Of a stretch of 64,000 nucleotides of DNA, positions 53,976-62,814 are shown one piece after another. The DNA comes from Chloroflexota bacterium. Its GTDB lineage: Bacteria > Chloroflexota > Dehalococcoidia > Lucifugimonadales > UBA3495. The notes under the pieces are model-generated. The model had not been told where the DNA came from. It searched no databases and worked only from the letters and a program-made list of their open reading frames with translations. The stretch covers positions 1 to 64,000 of the forward strand of contig VXOG01000036.1 in assembly GCA_009840165.1 (NCBI GenBank), read 5' to 3'. The stretch's first letter is position 1; each line of letters starts with the position of its first letter. The position numbers and the translations under genes were made by a program.

Positions 53976-54622
53976 TAGAACCACAGCCTCCGGCTGGCTA
54001 CGTATTCATTCTGAAATTCGGTGTCGGTCTTGCGTAAGTAGATGACGCCTTCAAACACTCCAATCGCGATTGACGCGGCGAGGGCAAGGAAGCCGACGAA
54101 GGAGAAAATAAGGTAGTACAAGAATATAATGGTCGCCACAACAGCCACTGTCAGGAGTATGCCCAGCGCCATTACTATACACCCTGGCGAGAGACAGCCA
54201 TCATCGTCATCGTCATCATTCCTCCGGCGGCCCCGCTGTCTGCGGCGACGCCGTTCCTCTTCCCCCCTGATGTTAAACCCAGCCCTGGTCAGGCGCAGGG
54301 TGGACCGAACCAGTCGCCAGGGCCAGAGGAGCAGCCGGCCGGGACTTATTATTTCGTCCACGGTGTGGCCGAAATGAAACCTGCGGACGTAGAAGTAGCC
54401 GAAAAGGATGACTGCCCACGCCGCGACTTGAACGACGATGGCGGTGGCGTCGTCGGGCGCGGTGAAATGGGCAAGAAATACCACCGGCCCCACAGCAGTC
54501 AGCGCGACGTGGGTGAATCCGACGTTCCGATAGCCCAGGTAGAACTTATGCAGCCCGGCCCAGCCCAGAAAAATGGCCAGATAGGCCGCCGTTGTTCTAC
54601 TCTTCGGGCCTGCTGAGAACAT
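53975..54622 (-). CDS. TM2-domain membrane protein
   Basis: A 215-residue membrane protein. LGWAGLHKFYLGYRNVGF is the TM2 signature, with two hydrophobic helices around it; an Arg/Asp-rich loop (about residues 123-145) and another hydrophobic pair follow. Placed between the kinase and the first vWA gene, with a one-base overlap with the kinase start. Confidence 0.82.
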   Translation of the reverse strand: MFSAGPKSRTTAAYLAIFLGWAGLHKFYLGYRNVGFTHVALTAVGPVVFLAHFTAPDDATAIVVQVAAWAVILFGYFYVRRFHFGHTVDEIISPGRLLLWPWRLVRSTLRLTRAGFNIRGEEERRRRRQRGRRRNDDDDDDGCLSPGCIVMALGILLTVAVVATIIFLYYLIFSFVGFLALAASIAIGVFEGVIYLRKTDTEFQNEYVASRRLWF

Positions 54623-54637
54623 TGCCGGCGCCCTTGC

Positions 54638-55390
54638 CTACTGATTCAGGAAATCCTGCTCCGGCAGGCGGATGCCCTCACCGGGCTGGGAGCGTGATAT
54701 GGCGGCCACGGAACGGGCCAGCCATTGAATGGAGCCGTCCAATTGTTCCAGGTTCGTCAGCAACTGGGGTGGGCGCGGCCCTAACCTCGCCAGCATATTC
54801 ATATCGCAACTTCCGCCGATGCCGACACCGAAAATGAAAAAGGCAACGCCGCGGTTTTCCTCCATTTGGAACACGCGGGCGGAAACCTGATCCAACTCCT
54901 GACGACTATCAATCGTGGGATAGCCGTCGCCCAGAAAATAGGCCAGACTGCGGTAGTAAGCGATGCCGCCATCCCGGTAGCTTTGCTTGCGAGCTTCAAT
55001 CATATCTAGCGCCAGGTTGATGCCTTTTGAGTAGTATTCGGCTGGTTCGATTCCGAGGATCGGAGGCTTAAAATCGGCGCCGTTGGTGAAGTCCTGAACC
55101 ACCCAGGGGTTATTCGACGCCGCCACTATGGCCACGTCAGCCCGCAGCGCGGTTACGGCATCGCCTCTGATGATGTCGCCAAATTTGACCAGGGCCCGGT
55201 TCACCGTAGCAATTTTGTCGCCAGACATGGATCCTGAATTGTCCACGATCAACACGATAGAACACCGGGCTTCCGGGTTGTCGGCGAACTCCGCTGTGTC
55301 GTACACGCCTACACTGTCCCGGACACCATGTGAGTCGAATAGGACGTTGAATGGGTCGCCTGGTCTGCCAAGTGAGTCGTAAAAGCTCAT
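54638..55390 (-). CDS. vWA-domain protein 1 (TerY-like)
   Basis: A 250-residue protein with a MIDAS motif IVDNSGSMSGDK (about residues 50-61) and the shared core SVTALRADVAI-type, ARKQSYRDGG and SIQWLARSVAAISRSQPGEGIRLPE. A 25-residue N-terminal extension is absent from its two paralogues. Asn replaces the usual Val/Xaa between Asp and Ser. It is the most divergent of the three. Confidence 0.87.
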   Translation of the reverse strand: MSFYDSLGRPGDPFNVLFDSHGVRDSVGVYDTAEFADNPEARCSIVLIVDNSGSMSGDKIATVNRALVKFGDIIRGDAVTALRADVAIVAASNNPWVVQDFTNGADFKPPILGIEPAEYYSKGINLALDMIEARKQSYRDGGIAYYRSLAYFLGDGYPTIDSRQELDQVSARVFQMEENRGVAFFIFGVGIGGSCDMNMLARLGPRPPQLLTNLEQLDGSIQWLARSVAAISRSQPGEGIRLPEQDFLNQ

Positions 55391-55440
55391 GGCTTGCCTT
55401 CTCTGGGTGGTTGTGTTGGCATTCCCCTCTCAGAATGCCC

Positions 55441-56136
55441 CTAGAAATCCAGGTAGTCAGGCTCGGGCAGGCGGATGGCCTCCCCCGGCTGGGATTGGGA
55501 TACCGCGGCCACAGAGCGGGAAAGCCACTGGATGGAGCCGTCCAGCTGGGCCATGTTGGTCAGTTCTTTGGGTTCCCGGGGCGCGAGCTTGGCCAGTTCC
55601 GACATATCGGCCGGCAGGTCCGGCGTGCCAATGCCGAAGCAGAAAAAGGCGATGTTGCGATTTTCCTCCATCTCTTTCAGGCGTTCCGCTGCTTTGGCCA
55701 GTTCGCTGGCATTGTCGTGTTCCGGATAGCCGTCGGTGAGGAAGTAGGCCAGGCTGCGGTAGTAGGCGACGCCGCCGTCCCGGTAGCTCTGCTTGCGAGC
55801 CTCGCTGATGTCCAGCGCCAGGTTGATGGCCTTCGAGTAGTTGGTGCCGCCTTTGACGGACAGCGTCGGCGGCTCAAAGTCGGTGCCGTTGGTAAAGTCC
55901 TGAACCACCCGGGCCTCGTGGTCGAACTCGATGATGGCCACGTCGGCCCGCAGGGCGGTTACGGAGTCATCCTTGATAATCTCACCGAACTTGACCAGGG
56001 CCTGGTTCACGGTCTGGATTTTTTGGCCGCCCATGGAGCCGGAGACGTCCAAAATCAGCACGATGGGACACCGCTGCTCCGGGTTTTCGGCGAACTCCGC
56101 CTGGTCGTACACGCCCACCGAGTCTTGTATGCTCAT
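55441..56136 (-). CDS. vWA-domain protein 2 (TerY-like)
   Basis: A 231-residue TerY-like protein: CPIVLILDVSGSMGGQKI (MIDAS), SVTALRADVAIIEFD, ARKQSYRDGGVAYYRSLAYFLTDG and a C-terminal SQPGEAIRLPEPDYLDF tail. This is the most compact form. Middle member of the tandem. Confidence 0.9.
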   Translation of the reverse strand: MSIQDSVGVYDQAEFAENPEQRCPIVLILDVSGSMGGQKIQTVNQALVKFGEIIKDDSVTALRADVAIIEFDHEARVVQDFTNGTDFEPPTLSVKGGTNYSKAINLALDISEARKQSYRDGGVAYYRSLAYFLTDGYPEHDNASELAKAAERLKEMEENRNIAFFCFGIGTPDLPADMSELAKLAPREPKELTNMAQLDGSIQWLSRSVAAVSQSQPGEAIRLPEPDYLDF

Positions 56137-56148
56137 CGCAGTTCCTCC

Positions 56149-57045
56149 TTAGAAATTCAGGTAATCGGGTTCCGGCAAGCGGATGCTGTCGCCGGGCTGG
56201 GATTTGGACACGGAGGTCACCGACCGGGAAAGCCACTGAATGGATCCTTCCAGCTGCGCCAAGTTGGTCAGTTCTTTGGGTTCCCGTGGCGCCAGCTTGG
56301 TAAGTTCGCCCATCGCGGTTTGCATGATCCCTTCCCTGACGCAACGCTCCACGAGCTCGGTTGCGCTGGTTCCCAGCATTTCGGCGACCTTGCCCACATC
56401 GAGACCCGTAGCGCTTTCGCCGGAACTGCCAAAGGCGCCCGCCGCATACAGGTCGGCCTCGCTGGACCCGATCAGTTGGTAGAACTTTGGAACATTTTCG
56501 CCTCTGATCGTAAAATTTGGAACGCCGTCGCCGCGGTCGCTGCCGATGATGAAAGAGAAGAACGCTACTCCGCGATTCTCCTCTACCTGGGCCAGGCGTC
56601 GGGCCGTCAAGTCCAAATCAGCAGGGTCATCATCCGGCATGCCGTCGGTCAGAAAGTAGGCCAGGCTGCGGTAGTAGGCGACGCCGCCGTCCCGGTAGCT
56701 CTGCTTGCGGGCCTCGATGAGGTCCAGGGCGACGTTGATCGGTTTTGAAAAATTTGTTTCGCCCTTTGGCTCCAGCGCCGGGGGCTCAAAGTCGGCGCCG
56801 TTGGTGAAGTCGTACACCCGGGCATCGTCGTCAAATTCGATGATGGCCACGTCGGCCCGCAGGGCGGTAACGGAGTCTTCCCGGATGATGTCGCGGAACT
56901 TGACCAGGGCCTGGTTCAGGGTGTCAATCTTGGCGCCGGCCATGGAGCCGGACACGTCCAGGATCAGGACGATAGGGCACCGCACTTCGGGGTTGTCGGC
57001 AAATTCCGACTGGTCGTACACGCCGATGGTGTCGCGGATGGTCAT
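56149..57045 (-). CDS. vWA-domain protein 3 (TerY-like, with insertion)
   Basis: A 298-residue paralogue with VLILDVSGSMAGAKI (MIDAS) and the same core and tail. About 60-65 extra residues (roughly 170-235) contain a DNA-binding-like or helical stretch with EMLGTSATELVERCVREG. The insertion is not in the other two copies. Its start overlaps the PP2C gene stop by four bases. Confidence 0.88.
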   Translation of the reverse strand: MTIRDTIGVYDQSEFADNPEVRCPIVLILDVSGSMAGAKIDTLNQALVKFRDIIREDSVTALRADVAIIEFDDDARVYDFTNGADFEPPALEPKGETNFSKPINVALDLIEARKQSYRDGGVAYYRSLAYFLTDGMPDDDPADLDLTARRLAQVEENRGVAFFSFIIGSDRGDGVPNFTIRGENVPKFYQLIGSSEADLYAAGAFGSSGESATGLDVGKVAEMLGTSATELVERCVREGIMQTAMGELTKLAPREPKELTNLAQLEGSIQWLSRSVTSVSKSQPGDSIRLPEPDYLNF

Positions 57046-57857
57046 TGCGGGTTCTCCTCCAAACTGCGGCGGGTACGGGCGGCGATGGCGATGGTCACGT
57101 CGTCGCCGGTGCGCGACTGCACGCGCTCGCCGCTGATGAAGGCGTGCAGCCGGCCAGGTACGGCTTCCGGTTCATCGGTGTGGGCCAAGTCTTGCAGCAT
57201 GGGGTTCCAGAAGCCCATGAAGGCCTCTCGCTCCGGCATCTTCAGGGCCAGGTTCTGCAACCCGTCGGTAATCAGCGCCAGGCTGTCGTAGTCGTATCCG
57301 GAAGCGCAGCCCACCGAAGCTATCTCATGAGGCCGGGAGCGCGAGGTGATGAAGGTGGTCTCGTTGGCGTACTCGCCGCTGTGGGCTTCGCACAGGGTCG
57401 TCGCGGCGCCGCTGCCGATATTGAAGGCAACGACGGCGCCGTCGCCGACCTGGGCGGCCGTCATCAGCGAGTCGCTGGCGAAGGCGACGATGAGGGTGCA
57501 AGCCAGCTCTCGTACCGGTACATTGTGGCGCCGGCCGTAGCGCTCCACCTCGATCTTGGCCTGCTTGACTGCGCTGCGCAGCAGGGCCTCTGCGTGGCTT
57601 TCAACAAAAGCCGCCGCCGGCTGACGATTGGTGCCGTCAACAATCGTGGCCACGGCGGCGTCCGCGGCCACACGGGAACCCTCGTCGGAACGGGGCGCCG
57701 AGCCGGCCCCGTCGGCGACGGCGGCCACTACAACTTCGCCTTCGCCGACTTCAATGAGTCGGCAGGCTACCGCATCCTGATTGGGGATATCTTCCCTCAG
57801 GTGTGAACTACCCGGGGCGGTGGCCGTTGCGATACGCCAGTGGTATTTGTCAGACAT
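57042..57857 (-). CDS. PP2C-family protein phosphatase
   Basis: A 271-residue phosphatase: EDIPNQDA, VAAVADGAGSAP with the metal-binding Asp and Gly, ALITDGLQNLAL and a C-terminal TGDDVTIAIAAR. It would reverse phosphorylation by the kinase at the other end of the operon. First gene of the run; TATAGT on the minus strand at 57908-57913 is a possible -10 box. Confidence 0.88.
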   Translation of the reverse strand: MSDKYHWRIATATAPGSSHLREDIPNQDAVACRLIEVGEGEVVVAAVADGAGSAPRSDEGSRVAADAAVATIVDGTNRQPAAAFVESHAEALLRSAVKQAKIEVERYGRRHNVPVRELACTLIVAFASDSLMTAAQVGDGAVVAFNIGSGAATTLCEAHSGEYANETTFITSRSRPHEIASVGCASGYDYDSLALITDGLQNLALKMPEREAFMGFWNPMLQDLAHTDEPEAVPGRLHAFISGERVQSRTGDDVTIAIAARTRRSLEENPQ

Positions 57858-58044
57858 CTCAATCTCGAACCATAGGCAAATTCATACGTTTGTACCCTGC
57901 CGCCCCTACTATACATCACGTGTCTATAGCCTATCACGCAAGTAACGTGGCGTATGAAGGGGCAATAGCAGGAGCGAATACACTTTCTTGCCCTGATTCG
58001 GCTGGCATGATAGATTTCCCACGTTGACTGAGGAGGAATAACTG
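57858..58044. other. divergent intergenic region between the phosphatase and transporter operons
   Basis: 187 bases with both flanking genes transcribed away. Candidate -10 TATAGT for the phosphatase (57908-57913, minus strand) and an AGGAGG ribosome site just before the binding-protein ATG are visible. No repeat or gene was recognised. Confidence 0.55.
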
Positions 58045-60135
58045 ATGCGTCCAGTGATATTGACAATACTTTGCGTCTTGATACTTTCGGCGTTTGCGCT
58101 GTTGGGATGCGCCAGGGAGGTGGTGCGGGAGGTGGAAGTGACGCGGGACGTTGAGGTGGAGGTGGTGGTTACGGCCACGCCGGACCCCAATGCGTCCGCT
58201 CAAACCGGGCAAACATCCGCTCAGACCAGCCAGACGGCGCCCCCGACATCCTCCGGAGCGCCCGCCGCGTCAACGCCGCGTCCGGCCGCGGCATCACCCA
58301 CTCCGCCGCCGGACGCGCAGGCGCCCGCAAGCGCCACCGACGTGTCCGAAAACGTTTACCAGCTGGGCATCTCGGCGGACATGACCACGACCAACTACTG
58401 GGCGTACCTGGGGCCGGACGGAACTATATGGAACCTGTACGTGCTGGGCGGCAGCAAGCCTTCCCTCTACTCGTACTCGGCGCAGCGTTATGACTGGGTG
58501 CCGTCGCTGGCGGCCGATTTCCCGACGCCGCTGGCGGAGGAAACCGTAGGCGGACAGACCCTCTGGACGACCGAGGTTCCCCTGAAGCAGGGGGTGAAGT
58601 GGAGCGACGGCAACGACGTCACTGCCGAGGATTTTGTCTTCACCGCGCATACGGTCGCTGACCTGGAGCTTTCCGGCAACTGGCCGTCCATAGTCGATCC
58701 CGATTACTTCGACCATGCGGAGGCGCTGGATCCTTACCGGCTCAAGATCTACTTCAAGCAGGAGCCGGGCTTGGCGCGCTGGCAGTTCGGAATGGCCTTC
58801 ATGCCCATTTTCCCTAGAGCCTACTGGGAATCCATCGTGGCCGAGGCGAAGCAGGCCGGCGACGTTATTGAGCAGCAGAAGGCGCTGTACGCCCACGTTC
58901 CCGAGAATGAACCCACCGGCGGAGGCTTCGGGTTCGTCAAGTGGGAGCGCGGCGCGTTCGCGGAAAAGGAACGGAACCCCGACTACTACTTCACCGACAG
59001 CGTGGTGGCGCAGTACGCCAACGGCGCGTATGCCGAATCCAAGCCGGGGGCCTACGAGTTTGCGGCATACGGCGAACCGGGCGGCGACAAGACGCTGGAG
59101 TACACGGTGGGGCCCTACGCCGACAGCGCGATCTATTCAATCTACGGCAGCCAGGACGCCACCGTGCTGGCGCTGAAAAAGGGCGACATCGACTTCATGT
59201 TGAATCCCCTGGGCCTTTCCCGGGGATTGCAGGAACAAATTGAGGGCGAGGAGGGGCTGGCGGTAATTGAAAACGCCTCTGACGGCATGAGGTATCTCAG
59301 CTTCAACTTCCGCAAGGAACCCATGGGCAACAAGGCGTTCCGGCAGGCGGTGGCAACGCTGATCGACAAGGAGTTCCTGACCAGCACCGTTTTGCAGGGC
59401 GTGGCCATCCCCATGTACACCACGGTGCCCGAAGGCAACCGCGCCTGGTACAACCCCGACGTGCCATTGATCGGCAAGGGTTTGAGCCGGGGCGAGCGCA
59501 TCAGCCAGGCCGTGCAACTGATGAAGGACGCCGGGTTCACCTGGGAAACGGAGCCTCGTATCAGCGAGGATGGCAGGTTCGTGGAGCAGGCGGGCGAGGG
59601 CCTGAAAATGCCCAACGGCGAGCCGATGCCGGCCATGGAAATCCTGGCGCCCAGCCCGGGCTACGATCCGTTGCGTTCCACCTTCGCCATCTGGATTGAG
59701 CGGTGGCTGAACGAGGTTGGCATTCCCGTGCGGGCCGACCTGACCGGATTCAACCTGATCGTGGACAAGGTGTTCACCCGGCAGGACTTCGATATGTGGA
59801 TCCTGGGGTGGAAGTTGACCGCATACCCCGACTACCTGGAGTCGTTCTTCCACAGCCGCCATTCGGGACTGGAAGGCCACAACCCGGGCGGATACAACAA
59901 CCCCGAGTTCGACCGGCTGGCCGACCAACTGCTGGCGGAAACGGACCTGGAGTCGGCGCGTCAGCAGGTTTTTGAGATGCAGGTCTTCCTGGCGGAAGAC
60001 CTGCCCTACGTAGTGCTGTTCGATACTCCCCTGGTTGAAGCATTCCGCAGCGGCCGCGTCGATTATCCCTACACCGAAACCTGGGGCGGACTCCAGAGCG
60101 CGTCCGGAATGCCGGCGCTGGTGCACTTCAAGTAG
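58045..60135 (+). CDS. ABC transporter substrate-binding lipoprotein (peptide/nickel type)
   Basis: A 696-residue extracytoplasmic lipoprotein. A hydrophobic leader ends in LLGC (lipobox); a Pro/Thr/Ala-rich linker spans about residues 45-100. The binding domain (SBP_bac_5-type) has WTTEVPLKQGVKWSDGNDVTAEDFVF, the family hallmark. It would feed the permease and ATPases at 60617-64000. Two antisense small genes intervene. Confidence 0.92.
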   Translation: MRPVILTILCVLILSAFALLGCAREVVREVEVTRDVEVEVVVTATPDPNASAQTGQTSAQTSQTAPPTSSGAPAASTPRPAAASPTPPPDAQAPASATDVSENVYQLGISADMTTTNYWAYLGPDGTIWNLYVLGGSKPSLYSYSAQRYDWVPSLAADFPTPLAEETVGGQTLWTTEVPLKQGVKWSDGNDVTAEDFVFTAHTVADLELSGNWPSIVDPDYFDHAEALDPYRLKIYFKQEPGLARWQFGMAFMPIFPRAYWESIVAEAKQAGDVIEQQKALYAHVPENEPTGGGFGFVKWERGAFAEKERNPDYYFTDSVVAQYANGAYAESKPGAYEFAAYGEPGGDKTLEYTVGPYADSAIYSIYGSQDATVLALKKGDIDFMLNPLGLSRGLQEQIEGEEGLAVIENASDGMRYLSFNFRKEPMGNKAFRQAVATLIDKEFLTSTVLQGVAIPMYTTVPEGNRAWYNPDVPLIGKGLSRGERISQAVQLMKDAGFTWETEPRISEDGRFVEQAGEGLKMPNGEPMPAMEILAPSPGYDPLRSTFAIWIERWLNEVGIPVRADLTGFNLIVDKVFTRQDFDMWILGWKLTAYPDYLESFFHSRHSGLEGHNPGGYNNPEFDRLADQLLAETDLESARQQVFEMQVFLAEDLPYVVLFDTPLVEAFRSGRVDYPYTETWGGLQSASGMPALVHFK

Positions 60136-60147
60136 CTGCCGGAATGT

Positions 60148-60357
60148 CTATTTTTGTGACCGGGGATGCCGCGCCCAACACGCCAGGAACCCCATCAATG
60201 CGCCCACCGCGCCTTTCAGCAGCCAATCCACCGCCGTGAGCAACTCTCGTTGAGCGGGCGCTAGAGTGGGAGATGCCACCCATGCCTGCCAGATAAGACC
60301 GGAGGCGCACATCAAGATCAAACCAACCAATACGCCAACTATCACGTAGTTGTTCAC
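60148..60357 (-). CDS. small two-helix membrane protein
   Basis: A 69-residue protein from a GTG start: a first hydrophobic helix VIVGVLVGLILMCASGLIW and a second AVDWLLKGAVGALMGFLACW, ending in a basic tail. The GTG overlaps the stop of the 55-residue gene. Unknown family. Confidence 0.6.
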   Translation of the reverse strand: MNNYVIVGVLVGLILMCASGLIWQAWVASPTLAPAQRELLTAVDWLLKGAVGALMGFLACWARHPRSQK

Positions 60358-60521
60358 GCCTCAGCCTCGTTGCCCACGGAGCCTTGCTGCTCTGACGATG
60401 ATCGTGAGCGACGCATCGAGCGATATGCGTCGAATCCGAGCCAAGCCAGTCCACCAAAGAACAAGATCATCCCCGCAGTCATCATGACCACCAACAGGAT
60501 AAGAACCAGAACATCTTCCAT
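60354..60521 (-). CDS. single-helix membrane microprotein (55 residues)
   Basis: A 55-residue protein: MEDVLVLILLVVMMTAGM and a continuing hydrophobic stretch to LAWLGF form one membrane segment, then an Arg/Ser-rich tail. The GGGGGAGG ribosome site lies 6-8 bases ahead of the ATG. The stop overlaps the next gene in a GTGA, so the two are translationally coupled. Convergent to the binding-protein gene and divergent from the permease. Confidence 0.65.
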   Translation of the reverse strand: MEDVLVLILLVVMMTAGMILFFGGLAWLGFDAYRSMRRSRSSSEQQGSVGNEAEA

Positions 60522-60616
60522 GATGTGCCTCCCCCGCCGTTGGTTTATATGCTAACAATTGCGTACCGTGTGCGCAATTGTGAAATTGCGGGCCTCAAAG
60601 GCAAGCGAACCCTCCG

Positions 60617-61768
60617 ATGACGAACTACTTGATCCGGCGGGCCGGGCAGATGGCCCTGACCCTTTTCCTGATCGTCACATTGACGTTCTTCCTGGTGCAG
60701 GCTCAACCCGGCGACTACGCCACCTTCTACTCCCTCAACCCCGACATCCCTGCGGAGGCGCGGGAGCAGATCAAAGCGTCCTTCGGGTTAGATAAACCCC
60801 TGTGGCAGCAGTACCTGGTCCACATGAAGAACACCTTCACCGGGAATTTCGGCGTATCCTTCGGGCATTATCCGCGTCCGGTGCTGGAGGTGCTGGCGGA
60901 GCGGTTGCCGCGCACGGTGGTGCTGTTTCTCTCAGCGACGGCGGTGTCCTTCTACGTTGGGTTCTTCCTGGGCAAAGCCATCGCATGGCGCAGGGGCGGC
61001 GTTCTGGAGTATGCCGCGACCATATCCGGAGCGACGCTGTTCACGGCGTTCACGCCGGCCTTCGCGCTGATGATGATCTGGATCTTCGCGTTCAAGCTGG
61101 GATGGCTGCCGGTGGGCAAGTTCCTGGACCCGCTGATCTGGCGCGGCGCGGAAGTCAGCGCCAACCATGTGTTCAGTTACATGCTGCTCACGGCGGCGGT
61201 CTTCATCGTTTTCGCCTTTCTAACGATGCTTGCGGCGCGGAAACTCGGCCGCCTGGGGACGGCCCGGATGCCGTTCCTGGTTATCGCGGCCGGCGCGGCG
61301 ATTATCCCCATTGCCTGGGCGTTCACCGGCGTCGGCTACCTGGCGTTGGACATCCTGCGGCACATGGTACTGCCCATCGCCACGCTGACGCTCATATCTT
61401 TCGCCGGCACCATGCTCCTGACGCGCAACAGCATGCTGGAAACGATGCGCGAGGACTACGTGATGGCCGCGCGGGCCAAGGGTCTGCCCGAAAGGACGGT
61501 GCGGGACCGGCACGCGGCGCGCAACGCCCTGCTGCCCGTCATCACCAGCCTGGTGTACAGCCTGATTTTCGCCATCGACGGCAGTGTGATCATCGAGGCG
61601 GTGTTTTCCTGGCCTGGCACCGGCCTGACGCTGCTGGAGGCGGTGCGCTCGGAAGACCTGCCCCTGGTGATGGGCGCGATGGTGTTCATCGGCCTGTTCT
61701 CGCTGCTGGCACACGTCATCGTGGACATCCTGTACGTGTACCTTGACCCGAGGATCCGTTACCAGTGA
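60617..61768 (+). CDS. ABC transporter permease (DppB/OppB-like)
   Basis: A 383-residue membrane protein of the BPD_transp_1 family, starting MTNYLIRRAGQMALTLFLIV. RNSMLETMREDYVMAARAKGL is the EAA-type loop that docks an ATPase. Several membrane helices are visible. Part of the peptide-type transporter. Confidence 0.93.
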   Translation: MTNYLIRRAGQMALTLFLIVTLTFFLVQAQPGDYATFYSLNPDIPAEAREQIKASFGLDKPLWQQYLVHMKNTFTGNFGVSFGHYPRPVLEVLAERLPRTVVLFLSATAVSFYVGFFLGKAIAWRRGGVLEYAATISGATLFTAFTPAFALMMIWIFAFKLGWLPVGKFLDPLIWRGAEVSANHVFSYMLLTAAVFIVFAFLTMLAARKLGRLGTARMPFLVIAAGAAIIPIAWAFTGVGYLALDILRHMVLPIATLTLISFAGTMLLTRNSMLETMREDYVMAARAKGLPERTVRDRHAARNALLPVITSLVYSLIFAIDGSVIIEAVFSWPGTGLTLLEAVRSEDLPLVMGAMVFIGLFSLLAHVIVDILYVYLDPRIRYQ

Positions 61769-61797
61769 TCGAGTGCGAGTGATCGATCGATTATCCG

Positions 61798-62814
61798 ATG
61801 ATTGAGCGCCCCCCAAATCAGCCGCCGTCGCTCGGCGAGGGATCATCTCTGTTCGGAGACGCCCCGGAGGTTGACCTGAGCCGTGGCCGGCTGGACCTGG
61901 CGCTGGTGCGTCTGCGGCTGGCGTGGCGGACGCTGCGGGGCGGCTGGTCGATATTCGTGGAAAGCCGGATTGGCCTGCTGTCCCTGGCGATCATCGGCCT
62001 GTTCGCGCTGATGGCGTTCTCGCATCCCATACTCATGGCAACGGTGTGGGAGCGCGACGTGTACGATCCGGTAACCGGGTATGCCTTCGACAGTTTTGAG
62101 CATCCGGCGTCGCCGAATTGGCGGCACCCGCTGGGCACAGACTCGCTGGGCCGCGACATTCTGAGTCAGCTTTTGTTCAGCGCGAAGTCCGAGTTCATCC
62201 TGGGCATCACCGCCGCGCTGGTTACGGTGGGCATTGCCACCACCGTGGGCGCGGTGGCAGCGTACTACGGCGGGCTGGTGGACTCGCTGCTGATGCGGCT
62301 GGCCGACCTGATCATCGCGCTGCCGGGAATCTCGCTGCTCATCGTGCTCAGCGCGCTGTTCAACCTGAACCTGTTCTACCTGGCGCTGATTATCGGCGTG
62401 CTGGGCGGTTTCGGCGGCACGGCCATCATCCTGAAATCCCAGGCCCTGAGCATCAGGGTTAAGCCGTACATCGAGGCGGCGCGGGCGGCCGGTGGGAGCC
62501 ACTTCCACGTCATCTTCGTGCATATCATTCCCAACCTGTTGCCGCTGTCGCTGCTGTACATGATGTTCACCGTAACGGGAGCCATCTTTGCGGAGGCGGT
62601 GCTGTCCTTCCTGGGCCTGCTGGACATCAGGATGAGCTGGGGCATTATGATTCACACCGCCAACACCGGCGGCTACCTGTTGAGCGGCGCCAATTACTGG
62701 TGGCTGGTCGTTCCTGCCGGCGCGTCCATCACGCTGCTGTGCAGCGCGTTCTACCTCGTCGGCCGCGCCCTGGACGAGGTAGTGAACCCCAGGCTGCGCC
62801 GGCATGATGGGTGA
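61798..62814 (+). CDS. ABC transporter permease (DppC/OppC-like)
   Basis: A 338-residue membrane protein. HPLGTDSLGRDILSQLLF is the hallmark of DppC-type permeases, and IEAARAAGGSHFHVIFVHIIPN the EAA loop. Follows the first permease by 29 bases. Confidence 0.93.
   Translation: MIERPPNQPPSLGEGSSLFGDAPEVDLSRGRLDLALVRLRLAWRTLRGGWSIFVESRIGLLSLAIIGLFALMAFSHPILMATVWERDVYDPVTGYAFDSFEHPASPNWRHPLGTDSLGRDILSQLLFSAKSEFILGITAALVTVGIATTVGAVAAYYGGLVDSLLMRLADLIIALPGISLLIVLSALFNLNLFYLALIIGVLGGFGGTAIILKSQALSIRVKPYIEAARAAGGSHFHVIFVHIIPNLLPLSLLYMMFTVTGAIFAEAVLSFLGLLDIRMSWGIMIHTANTGGYLLSGANYWWLVVPAGASITLLCSAFYLVGRALDEVVNPRLRRHDG

Noticed and set aside
59137..60126. 329-codon antisense frame
   Set aside because: Antisense to the substrate-binding protein; no motif, and the plus strand has a signal peptide and family motifs.
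60370..60555. 61-codon plus-strand frame between the binding protein and permease
   Set aside because: Its minus-strand counterpart (60354-60521) has a strong ribosome site, a membrane helix and a GTGA coupling; the plus frame has none.
61843..62805. 320-codon antisense frame
   Set aside because: Antisense to the DppC-like permease, Gln/Arg/His-rich, typical of mirror frames.
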